Part shown: piece after piece, positions 47,918 through 53,502 of the stretch | How the letters are laid out: every line of letters begins with the position of its first letter | Position numbering within the stretch: position 1 is the stretch's first letter | Origin: an alpha proteobacterium SCGC AAA240-E13 | Lineage (GTDB): Bacteria > Pseudomonadota > Alphaproteobacteria > Pelagibacterales > Pelagibacteraceae | Assembly: GCA_000504625.1 (NCBI GenBank) | Contig: AZHR01000001.1 | Location: 1-64,000, forward strand | Length of the DNA: 64,000 nt | Reading direction: 5' to 3' | Program-made: the position numbers and the translations under genes | Notes under the pieces: generated by a model | Seen by the model: only the letters and a program-made list of their open reading frames with translations | Databases searched by the model: none | Told to the model about the DNA's origin: nothing

Positions 47918-48109
47918 ATGAAAAAAACTGAATCAAAGAAAACTGAAACTAAGAAAACTGAAACTAAGAAAACTGAAACAAAGAAACCAACAGTAGGAAC
48001 AAAAAGGCCATTTTGGGATGGTCGTTCTCGTCCATCTACCCCAGGATACAGAGAGAACTATAATTCCATATTTAAACAAAAAAGAAACTTTAGAAGGTCT
48101 TCTAAATGA
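47918..48109 (+). CDS. Small basic protein with KKTET repeats, possibly frameshifted
   Basis: This 63-residue frame begins directly after the PhyH stop. The first 25 residues are KKTET repeats from a 15-base DNA repeat, followed by GTKRPFWDGRSRPSTPGYRE. After YNSIFK the frame turns into QKRNFRRSSK and stops, whereas the +1 frame continues as NKKETLEGLLNDGYRTWENY and KKWKKK to 48218. A slip at the A-run near 48077-48085 may have split one longer gene. No family recognised. Confidence 0.45.
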   Translation: MKKTESKKTETKKTETKKTETKKPTVGTKRPFWDGRSRPSTPGYRENYNSIFKQKRNFRRSSK

Positions 48110-48139
48110 TGGATATCGTACATGGGAAAATTATAAAAA

Positions 48140-48292
48140 ATGGAAGAAGAAGATAAAAAGGCCGAGCTCAACTCGGAGATTTGGAAAAGGCACCAAAAAA
48201 AAGAAGCTAAAGATTTAAAAAAAATATTTAAAATAATTTTGTTATTAGTTGCATTGATTTACATAGTGAAATTTCTTATGGGGTTTGTTTAA
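48140..48292 (+). CDS. Small single-helix membrane protein
   Basis: This 50-residue frame begins MEEEDKKAELNSEIW, has a charged helix and ends in one membrane helix IILLLVALIYIVKFLMGFV. The tail (LLVALIYIVKFLM) is a near copy, in protein and DNA, of the one encoded at 49519-49629, indicating a duplicated small gene. It overlaps the preceding frame in another phase. Function unknown. Confidence 0.5.
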   Translation: MEEEDKKAELNSEIWKRHQKKEAKDLKKIFKIILLLVALIYIVKFLMGFV

Positions 48293-48420
48293 GTAAAAAA
48301 GATAAGTAAAATTGAAAGTTCCACCGCGCAGGTAGTTTGTCTTTCGTCAGTGTGATCTATGTGTAATCTAAATCGACCAACAAGCAATTCAGCAAGCAAT
48401 GTCAACCCTTCAGGAAATTC

Positions 48421-48450
48421 GGAAGGGGCGTTCTGTTGCCGGGTGCCCTT
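48421..48450. repeat. Dispersed intergenic repeat, copy 2 (short)
   Basis: GGAAGGGGCGTTCTGTTGCC then GGGTGCCC repeats the start of copies 1 and 3; the 3' part of the repeat is missing. The upstream 100 bases (from about 48318, CGCAGGT..TTTC.TCAGTG) also resemble the region before copy 1. In the rest of 48293-48553 I see no gene. Confidence 0.65.
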
Positions 48451-48553
48451 TAAGCTGTTTAGTGGACGAAAATTGACTTTTGGGGCAGAAATTAAATATT
48501 ATAAACTTTTTTTAAGTTCTACCCCAAATGCTTTGAAATTTATTGAAATACGA

Positions 48554-48757
48554 TTAAGCTTTTTGCAGATTAACTGCGGAAGGACCTTTTTCGCCGTTCT
48601 CAACATCAAATGTTAACGCATCACCTTCATTTAACTCCAAGCTTGCTGCTTGGGCTGCAGAAGAATGAACGAACACATCTTTTTCCTTATCTTCTCGTTC
48701 AATGAAACCATAACCTTTTGTTCCATTAAACCACTTAACTTTTCCTTTTATACTCAT
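48554..48757 (-). CDS. Cold-shock domain protein (CspA family)
   Basis: This 67-residue single OB-fold protein binds single-stranded RNA and DNA. RNP1 is KGYGFIERE and RNP2 is DVFVHSSA; the N-terminus is [20 protein letters not shown] sequence is AAAGAAAG-like and weak. The gene stands alone between two copies of the dispersed repeat. A hairpin lies in its leader (48789-48808). Confidence 0.95.
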   Translation of the reverse strand: MSIKGKVKWFNGTKGYGFIEREDKEKDVFVHSSAAQAASLELNEGDALTFDVENGEKGPSAVNLQKA

Positions 48758-48788
48758 TTTATTTTCTTTCTTTATTGTTTAACTCTAA

Positions 48789-48808
48789 TTGTTAGAAAAA
48801 ACTAACAA
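48789..48808 (-). promoter_or_regulatory. Hairpin in the cold-shock gene leader
   Basis: TTGTTAG and CTAACAA form a 7-bp stem with a 6-base A/T loop, 32 bases upstream of the cold-shock start. Cold-shock mRNAs often have structured leaders that refold with temperature; a role here is inference. Confidence 0.4.
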
Positions 48809-48859
48809 CAAAAACCTTTAAATTGATTTCACAAGATATGTCAAGTTAAAATAAATTAT

Positions 48860-48991
48860 GGAAGGGGCATTCTGTTGCCGGGTACCCTGGAACTGGCTTC
48901 TAGAAACGAGATTCTGCAATAATAAATATACAACCTGAAGCCCAAATATCCGTGGTCAGTGGGATCGGATTGAGTCTTCTAGTGTGATTAC
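48860..48991. repeat. Dispersed intergenic repeat, copy 3
   Basis: It starts GGAAGGGGCATTCTGTTGCC, shares ATTCTGCAATAATAAATATA plus CAACCT with copy 1, and ends with GGTCAGTG and GATTGAGTC blocks. It fills most of the gap between the cold-shock gene and the small ORF at 49021. No coding potential on either strand is convincing. Confidence 0.75.
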
Positions 48992-49020
48992 TTTTGGTGT
49001 GGTAGAATTTTCCAGAGCAT

Positions 49021-49170
49021 ATGAGCATTCTTATTAAATGCAGAATGAATTCAAAACATATGGTTGCAATATTTGAAGAAAATCCTGATCAGAGTTCAGT
49101 AGAGCGATGGGTATGGGATTTAAAAGAACTAGAAGATAAAATCGAAACATTGGGGAAAACAATTAATTAA
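49021..49170 (+). CDS. Small hypothetical protein
   Basis: This 49-residue frame begins MSILIKCRMNSKHMVAIFEE and has an acidic, tryptophan-containing C-terminal helix (SVERWVWDLKELEDKIETL). It has a balanced soluble composition, unlike random AT-rich frames. No family recognised. Its TAA stop overlaps the ATG of an orphan signal-peptide cassette. Confidence 0.5.
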   Translation: MSILIKCRMNSKHMVAIFEENPDQSSVERWVWDLKELEDKIETLGKTIN

Positions 49171-49223
49171 TGAAAAAACTATCTCTATACCTTCTGCAAT
49201 TAACAAGCACCCTGAAACCATAA
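49170..49223 (+). pseudogene. Orphan signal-peptide cassette, second type (17 codons)
   Basis: ATG 49170 opens MKKLSLYLLQLTSTLKP and stops. The first 21 bases are identical to the start at 49655 (MKKLSLY). It appears to be a second cassette type lacking a mature protein. Confidence 0.5.
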
Positions 49224-49281
49224 GCGGAATAAATTGAAAAAAAAATTATAGAAAATGGTACCTTGAAGAAGAAAAAATATT

Positions 49282-49509
49282 ATGAAAAATCAAGCAACAA
49301 GAAAGTTAGAAAAAGATCTTTTAAAACTACACACCAAATATTTTACTGATACTGATAAACTTACAATTCTATATCTTATATTGGACGGTAAAATAGCTGA
49401 TGCAAAAGATATGTTGAAACCTCAAGACGTACCTGAAAAAGAGATAGACAATATTATTCAAGAATACAAAAAAAATAAGAAAAAATTTACTAAAACATGG
49501 AGAAGATAA
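49282..49509 (+). CDS. Small hypothetical helical protein
   Basis: This 75-residue, highly charged protein reads as two or three helices (ATRKLEKDLLKLHTKYF, DKLTILYLILDGKIADAKDM, EKEIDNIIQEYKKNKKKF), ending KTWRR. No signal peptide, no recognised family. The composition is that of a real soluble protein. It precedes a single-helix membrane ORF by 9 bases, so the two may be co-transcribed. Confidence 0.6.
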   Translation: MKNQATRKLEKDLLKLHTKYFTDTDKLTILYLILDGKIADAKDMLKPQDVPEKEIDNIIQEYKKNKKKFTKTWRR

Positions 49510-49518
49510 ATTAATTGA

Positions 49519-49629
49519 ATGTGGCACAAAAAAAGAAAAGAACATAGAATTTTTGATAGGATAATACTTGCAGTTTTTCTATTAGTTGCATTCGTTTACA
49601 CAGTGAAATTTCTTATGAGGGTTTTTTAA
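49519..49629 (+). CDS. Very small single-helix membrane protein
   Basis: This 36-residue frame begins MWHKKRKEHRIFDR and continues as a membrane helix IILAVFLLVAFVYTVKFLM. The helix and its DNA closely match the end of the small protein at 48140-48292. The basic N-terminus would stay inside. Function unknown. Confidence 0.45.
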   Translation: MWHKKRKEHRIFDRIILAVFLLVAFVYTVKFLMRVF

Positions 49630-49654
49630 AAGTTAGAAAAGCAATATTGAAATT

Positions 49655-49699
49655 ATGAAAAAACTATCTCTATACGTGTTTCTGGTTTTATCGATCTAA
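49655..49699 (+). pseudogene. Orphan signal-peptide cassette, second type (14 codons)
   Basis: ATG 49655 opens MKKLSLYVFLVLSI and stops at once. It shares the MKKLSLY start with the frame at 49170. No exported protein follows. Confidence 0.5.
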
Positions 49700-49749
49700 A
49701 GATAATTTTAAGTAACCCATCAGAAATAGACTTCTATAACATATTATTT

Positions 49750-50274
49750 TCATGGAGTTATATGAAATAGCTTCAGTATCATAAACAAAATAATAGATTG
49801 AATTAAAAAGGCAGTCACAACAACTCCAACTGCTCTCCAGGTACTTTGGTAATCTAGGGCTTGTCTCACAGCAATAACCATCGCAACTAGCATCCATATC
49901 GCTGCAGCAGTAAAAGCTATGCTCATCAAATCAGGAATAAAACCAAAAACTCGAATTAGCCCTGGAGCGCTAGAAAAACCAATCGTTCTTAATAACTGAC
50001 CGTGATCAGCTTGTGTTGTAGATTCTGGAAAAAATTTAGCGCCAATAAAATAAATTAAGTAAGCCCAAACATACCAACTGACCAATGATAATAAAGGAGC
50101 CATCAAAAAATTAAATGTTCCGAGTGATAAAGCTCCTACTCCTGCTGCCAAACTTGAAAGTACTACAACCCCCGCTGCTTGAAATGTTGCTGACTTATCA
50201 GCCTCCACTTCTTCGTAAAGGCTGACATCTAACTTACAAGCTCTTATAATTCTGTTTACATATTGAGAATTCAT
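49750..50274 (-). CDS. Yip1-family membrane protein
   Basis: This 174-residue protein has a soluble N-terminus (NRIIRACKLDVSLYEEVEAD) followed by about four or five helices (FQAAGVVVLSSLAAGVGALS, LVSWYVWAYLIYFIGAKFF, IAFTAAAIWMLVAMVIAV, VGVVVTAFLIQSIILFMIL). The pattern, including VRQALDYQSTWRAV before the last helix, fits bacterial Yip1-domain proteins of unknown role. SD GGAG precedes the start. Confidence 0.75.
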   Translation of the reverse strand: MNSQYVNRIIRACKLDVSLYEEVEADKSATFQAAGVVVLSSLAAGVGALSLGTFNFLMAPLLSLVSWYVWAYLIYFIGAKFFPESTTQADHGQLLRTIGFSSAPGLIRVFGFIPDLMSIAFTAAAIWMLVAMVIAVRQALDYQSTWRAVGVVVTAFLIQSIILFMILKLFHITP

Positions 50275-50463
50275 TTTTTTCTCCTTGTAAAATTTTCTAT
50301 CATTTCATTAGTATTACTCAATTATCTGAAAAATTAATATAACAAAAAAAGATGATCTCTGCGTGAGTTGCAGTTACTCTTTTCATAACAGTGCAATTAA
50401 CAAACTATCCCGAAACCAGAGGCAAAACATCGATAATTAGCCATTCATTTTAAATTGTTTTTT

Positions 50464-51648
50464 TTATATCGCGATTAGCGCTTGATTTAAATCATTTTTG
50501 ATATCTTCAAAATCCTCTAAACCGACGGAAAGCCTAACTAAATTATCAAAAATATTTTGATCGTTTCTTTCCTCATCAGTTAAAATTCTGTGTGTTGTTG
50601 TAGCAGGATGCACGACTAAAGATTTTGTATCACCTAAATTATTACATATGTCAATCATCTTCAGGTTATTGATAAAATTAAACGCTGTTTTTTTATTTCC
50701 TTTGATGTAAAAGCTTAAAACATTACCTCCCATCTTCTGTTGTTTTTTTGCGAGTTCATATTGTGGATGACTTTTTTGAAATGGATAATTAACTGATTTT
50801 ACCTTGTTATGTTCAGATAAAAATTTCACTATTTTTTCAGCATTTCTTGATTGCTCCACTACTCTTAAATGAATAGTTTCTAATCCTTTTGATAAAGTCC
50901 AAGCATTAAAGGGACTTATGCAAGGCCCTGTATGCCTTAAAAAAGGTTTTAAAACTTCTTCTCTAAATTTTGCTGAACACAAAATTGCACCACCCATAGT
51001 TCTTCCTTGACCATCTATATGTTTGGTACCAGAATAAACTATAATATCTGCTCCAAATTTTGATGGGCTTTGTAAAACAGGCGACACCAAAATATTATCG
51101 ACGATAACTTTAATATTACTTGCCTTAGCTAACTTACAAACTGACTCTATATCCACCAACTCAAAACAAGGGTTGGATGGTGTTTCAAAAAAGAAAATTT
51201 TTGTATTTGATTTTATCTCTTTTTTCCAACTTTCTATATTTTTTCCATCAATAAATGATATTTCTATTCCATATTTTGTAATTATATTTTTTATAACTTC
51301 TCTACAGGAACCAAACAAAGCGGTTGCTGATATAACATGGTCTCCCGCTTGTAACTGACACATTAAAGAAGCAAAAACAGCAGCCATTCCGCTTGCTGTA
51401 GCAAAACAACTTTCTGAACCATCTATGATTGCCATCCTTTTTTCAAATGTATCGATTGTTGGATTGGCATATCTTGTATATTGAAAGCCTATTTCATCTC
51501 CTTTAAAAATTGCTTCTGCCTGTTCAGCGCTCTGATATACAAAGCCAGAAGTTAAAAAGAGGCTTTCTGATTGCTCTCTAAAGTGGGTTCTGTTTAAAGC
51601 CCCACGAATTAATTTAGAATTTTGACCTTTTAGATCTATTTTTGACAT
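50464..51648 (-). CDS. metZ: O-succinylhomoserine sulfhydrylase-type Cys/Met PLP enzyme
   Basis: This trans-sulfuration family enzyme, probably O-succinylhomoserine sulfhydrylase, makes homocysteine directly with sulfide. The PLP lysine is in YSGTKHIDGQGRTMGGAI, a MetZ-type signature; also FTASGMAAVFASLM-like (CFATASGMAAVFASL) and VDNILVSPVLQSP. It has 394 residues. It overlaps the rhodanese gene by 13 bases and ends the bhmT-rhodanese-metZ unit, giving a homocysteine-to-methionine set. A MetC/MetB role is a lesser alternative. Confidence 0.88.
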   Translation of the reverse strand: MSKIDLKGQNSKLIRGALNRTHFREQSESLFLTSGFVYQSAEQAEAIFKGDEIGFQYTRYANPTIDTFEKRMAIIDGSESCFATASGMAAVFASLMCQLQAGDHVISATALFGSCREVIKNIITKYGIEISFIDGKNIESWKKEIKSNTKIFFFETPSNPCFELVDIESVCKLAKASNIKVIVDNILVSPVLQSPSKFGADIIVYSGTKHIDGQGRTMGGAILCSAKFREEVLKPFLRHTGPCISPFNAWTLSKGLETIHLRVVEQSRNAEKIVKFLSEHNKVKSVNYPFQKSHPQYELAKKQQKMGGNVLSFYIKGNKKTAFNFINNLKMIDICNNLGDTKSLVVHPATTTHRILTDEERNDQNIFDNLVRLSVGLEDFEDIKNDLNQALIAI

Positions 51649-52019
51649 GGTAAATCACAGTTATTCCAACCAATATTTTCTTGATTACCTTCAAAACCAT
51701 CTGAAATATTTGAACAGGTATAATTTTCTCTGGTTAGTAGTTCGGCCGCCACTTGAGATCTGCCGCCTGATCTACAAATAGTCAAGATTTCATGATCTTG
51801 GCTAATGTTTAAATTTTTAAATTCCTGTACGAAATTTTCATTGAAAATTCTTTCTTCGCCAAATTGTATTGATAAAAAATGGGTTTTTAGCCCTATTTTT
51901 TCCCCGTCGGGTTTACCAATTGTGTTCCATTCTTCCTTTGTCCTTACATCTAGTAATACACACTTAGGATTCTTTTTTAGATAATCCGTTATTTCTTTAC
52001 TGGGTATTTGTTTAATCAT
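51636..52019 (-). CDS. Rhodanese-like domain protein
   Basis: This 127-residue single rhodanese domain protein has LLDVRTKEEWNTIGKP at its start and the active-site loop ICRSGGRSQVAAELL with the catalytic cysteine. It may shuttle sulfane sulfur, here between a homocysteine methyltransferase and a sulfhydrylase. It overlaps metZ and lies 35 bases after the bhmT-like gene. Confidence 0.92.
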   Translation of the reverse strand: MIKQIPSKEITDYLKKNPKCVLLDVRTKEEWNTIGKPDGEKIGLKTHFLSIQFGEERIFNENFVQEFKNLNISQDHEILTICRSGGRSQVAAELLTRENYTCSNISDGFEGNQENIGWNNCDLPCQK

Positions 52020-52054
52020 AACTTTTTTTGTATCCTTAAATAAATTAAATAGAA

Positions 52055-53131
52055 TTAAGCTTTATCTGTGTAATCTTTTTGATGTTTAGGAATTCTTTCA
52101 TGAGTTCCAAACAAAAAATGACTAGACATTTTTTCTTTATATTTACTAGCTGGAATTTTTAATCCAACCGCTTCTGCAACCTCTCTAATTAACATTGGAT
52201 TTGCTCCACAGCAAACACCCAAATAATTTATACCAAGACCAAATGCTTCCTTTGCAAATTTACCAATTTCATATCTATTGCATTGCATAGGATCCAGGGC
52301 TGTAGGAAATGGTGTTTTATGAGGTGTGTGACAGGTACATCCATTATTATCTGGTAGATTAAAAAAAGTAGGATGTTCTTTTGTTGTACGATAATTAATA
52401 GGCAAAGCAGCTACATGACATTTTAATGCTTTTCTAATTTCTTTAAGGTAAGGCATCATAGTAGCGGGGCCTCTAAAACAATTCATTCCCACCACATCTC
52501 CTCCTCTTTGTTCTAATTCTTTGCAAGTGTCTAAAATGGAGATACCATCTCTCATAATGTTTTCACCCATAGGAGCAATTGTAATAACACTGGGAAGTCC
52601 TGATTGTTTCATTGCTTTCAAAGCTGCGTAGGCTTCCTCTGCATAATAAAAAGTTTCACCAATTAATATATCTGCACCCTCATCAACAGCCCATCCAACC
52701 ATTTCTGAAAACATTTTTTCAACTTCTTTGTTTTGACTAGTGTCTTTATCATTCCAAATATTTGAATTAGAAATGTTACCAGCCATCAAGTTAGGCTCAA
52801 TTCCTTTTGGTGTATCGAGAGCAACTTTTTTCGCAATTTTTAAAGCTGATCTATTTAATGGTTCTAATAGTTCTTCTTTACCAATAACACGCATCTTTTC
52901 TCTGTGCCCATTATAAGTAAAAGCTTGAACTATATCAGAGCCAGCATGTTGAAAATCTCTGTGCAAATTTTCTAGAGCTTCTGGATGATCTAGTGAAACC
53001 ATCGGAACAAACTCTCCGGATGCCATATATCCTCTTTTTTCAATTTCAAAAAGAAATCCCTCTGCGCAAATCACAGGGCCAGAATTTAGTCGTTCAATTA
53101 AGCTTCTTTTTTTTCCTTTATAGTTCTCCAT
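52055..53131 (-). CDS. bhmT: Homocysteine S-methyltransferase (betaine-homocysteine methyltransferase type)
   Basis: This zinc enzyme transfers a methyl group to homocysteine to form methionine. The 358-residue barrel shows the zinc-binding cysteines in VGMNCFRGPATM and LGVCCGANPMLIREVA, plus QAFTYNGHREKM and ADILIGETFYYAEE. Betaine as donor is inferred from the similarity to marine bhmT genes that carry SAM riboswitches. Its ATG (53131) is 137 bases beyond the SAM-V ribosome site and overlaps the end of a small upstream ORF. First main gene of the methionine unit. Confidence 0.85.
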   Translation of the reverse strand: MENYKGKKRSLIERLNSGPVICAEGFLFEIEKRGYMASGEFVPMVSLDHPEALENLHRDFQHAGSDIVQAFTYNGHREKMRVIGKEELLEPLNRSALKIAKKVALDTPKGIEPNLMAGNISNSNIWNDKDTSQNKEVEKMFSEMVGWAVDEGADILIGETFYYAEEAYAALKAMKQSGLPSVITIAPMGENIMRDGISILDTCKELEQRGGDVVGMNCFRGPATMMPYLKEIRKALKCHVAALPINYRTTKEHPTFFNLPDNNGCTCHTPHKTPFPTALDPMQCNRYEIGKFAKEAFGLGINYLGVCCGANPMLIREVAEAVGLKIPASKYKEKMSSHFLFGTHERIPKHQKDYTDKA

Positions 53132-53264
53132 CTTTTAATCTTCCCTTTATCTCCAAGGAGAGTAATGAACAATTAAAAAACCTGTAAACAGCTCTCACAC
53201 TGAGAGGGAGTATAAGCTTAATACTATAAGAGCAATTATTTACTTGAATTTTCATATTGCTCAT
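53118..53264 (-). CDS. Possible 48-residue upstream ORF between SAM-V and bhmT
   Basis: ATG 53264 lies 3 bases beyond the AAGGAG of the SAM-V element (53268-53273), so the riboswitch ribosome site directly serves this frame (MSNMKIQVNNCSYSIKL and on). The frame runs 48 codons and stops at 53118, overlapping the bhmT start by 14 bases in another phase, suitable for translational coupling. The peptide has no recognised family. A CTCTCA/TGAGAG hairpin lies inside it (53192-53206). Confidence 0.45.
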   Translation of the reverse strand: MSNMKIQVNNCSYSIKLILPLSVRAVYRFFNCSLLSLEIKGRLKDGEL

Positions 53265-53267
53265 TTT

Positions 53268-53325
53268 CTCCTTTTTAGTGCTTCGACATATGTCAGGTGC
53301 ACAATTTGGTTAAATTACCCAGTCT
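53268..53325 (-). promoter_or_regulatory. Candidate SAM-V riboswitch, copy B
   Basis: The sequence is the same as copy A from 53274 outwards: GACTGGGTAATTTAACC, a GTGC/GCAC stem around GACATATGTC, then CACTAAAAAGGAG ending in the ribosome site. In this copy the ribosome site is closest to the small upstream ORF rather than to bhmT itself. Confidence 0.65.
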
Positions 53326-53348
53326 TTTGATGAAAAATAATGACTTCC

Positions 53349-53377
53349 AAAAAAAAACCACCTGCTGAAGCGGTGGT
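53349..53377 (-). terminator. Intrinsic terminator of the SAM-II element, copy B
   Basis: ACCACC/GGTGGT stem around GCTTCAGCA followed by nine U residues on the minus strand. The minus-strand CGCTTCAGCAGG (53372-53361) is complementary at 11 of 12 positions to the SAM-II tail CCTGCTAAAGCG (53396-53385), a ready antiterminator that competes with this hairpin. Confidence 0.85.
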
Positions 53378-53384
53378 CATAAAT

Positions 53385-53437
53385 CGCTTTAGCAGGAATT
53401 TTTAAAGCGCCCGCAATCTGATTCAACTCGGCGCTAT
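53385..53437 (-). promoter_or_regulatory. Candidate SAM-II riboswitch, copy B
   Basis: On the minus strand AGCGCC pairs with GGCGCT (6 bp) around an 18-base loop with GATTGCG, followed by TTAAAAATTCCTGCTAAAGCG. Order and conserved blocks agree with the SAM-II class known from Sargasso Sea metX leaders. SAM binding would hold the GCTAAA tail in the pseudoknot and free the terminator. The predicted transcription start is at its first base. Confidence 0.78.
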
Positions 53438-53442
53438 GTAAA

Positions 53443-53471
53443 ATTCTAACTAATGCTATATATATTGTCAA
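53443..53471 (-). promoter_or_regulatory. Near-consensus sigma-70 promoter for the SAM leader and bhmT unit
   Basis: On the minus strand TTGACA (53471-53466), a 17-base spacer and TAGAAT (53448-53443) match the consensus closely. The expected start near 53436 coincides with the first base of the SAM-II stem. This matching layout was not found upstream of copy A. The gap 53132-53502 otherwise holds only the leader and the small ORF. Confidence 0.8.
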
Positions 53472-53502
53472 ATACAATCTTGATTTATTTAAGGAGTATT
53501 AT

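Noticed and set aside
48018..48218. A separate 66-codon gene starting at ATG 48018
   Set aside because: Its first part overlaps better protein sequence in another frame; only the later part looks coding, so a frameshifted single gene is the better reading.
48359..48616. Plus-strand open frame of 85 codons across repeat copy 2 and the cold-shock gene
   Set aside because: It overlaps the end of the cold-shock gene on the opposite strand and is formed by repeat sequence; no protein-like pattern.
48860..48991. Reverse-strand translation of the dispersed repeat (DIWASGCIF) faintly recalls a protein kinase subdomain
   Set aside because: The frame has stops, the other copy differs in a pattern not expected of a coding region, and a short chance match is more likely.
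53192..53206. CTCTCA-CAC-TGAGAG hairpin as a terminator before bhmT
   Set aside because: Only 6 bp with a 3-base loop and no adjacent U-run on the minus strand; too weak to call.
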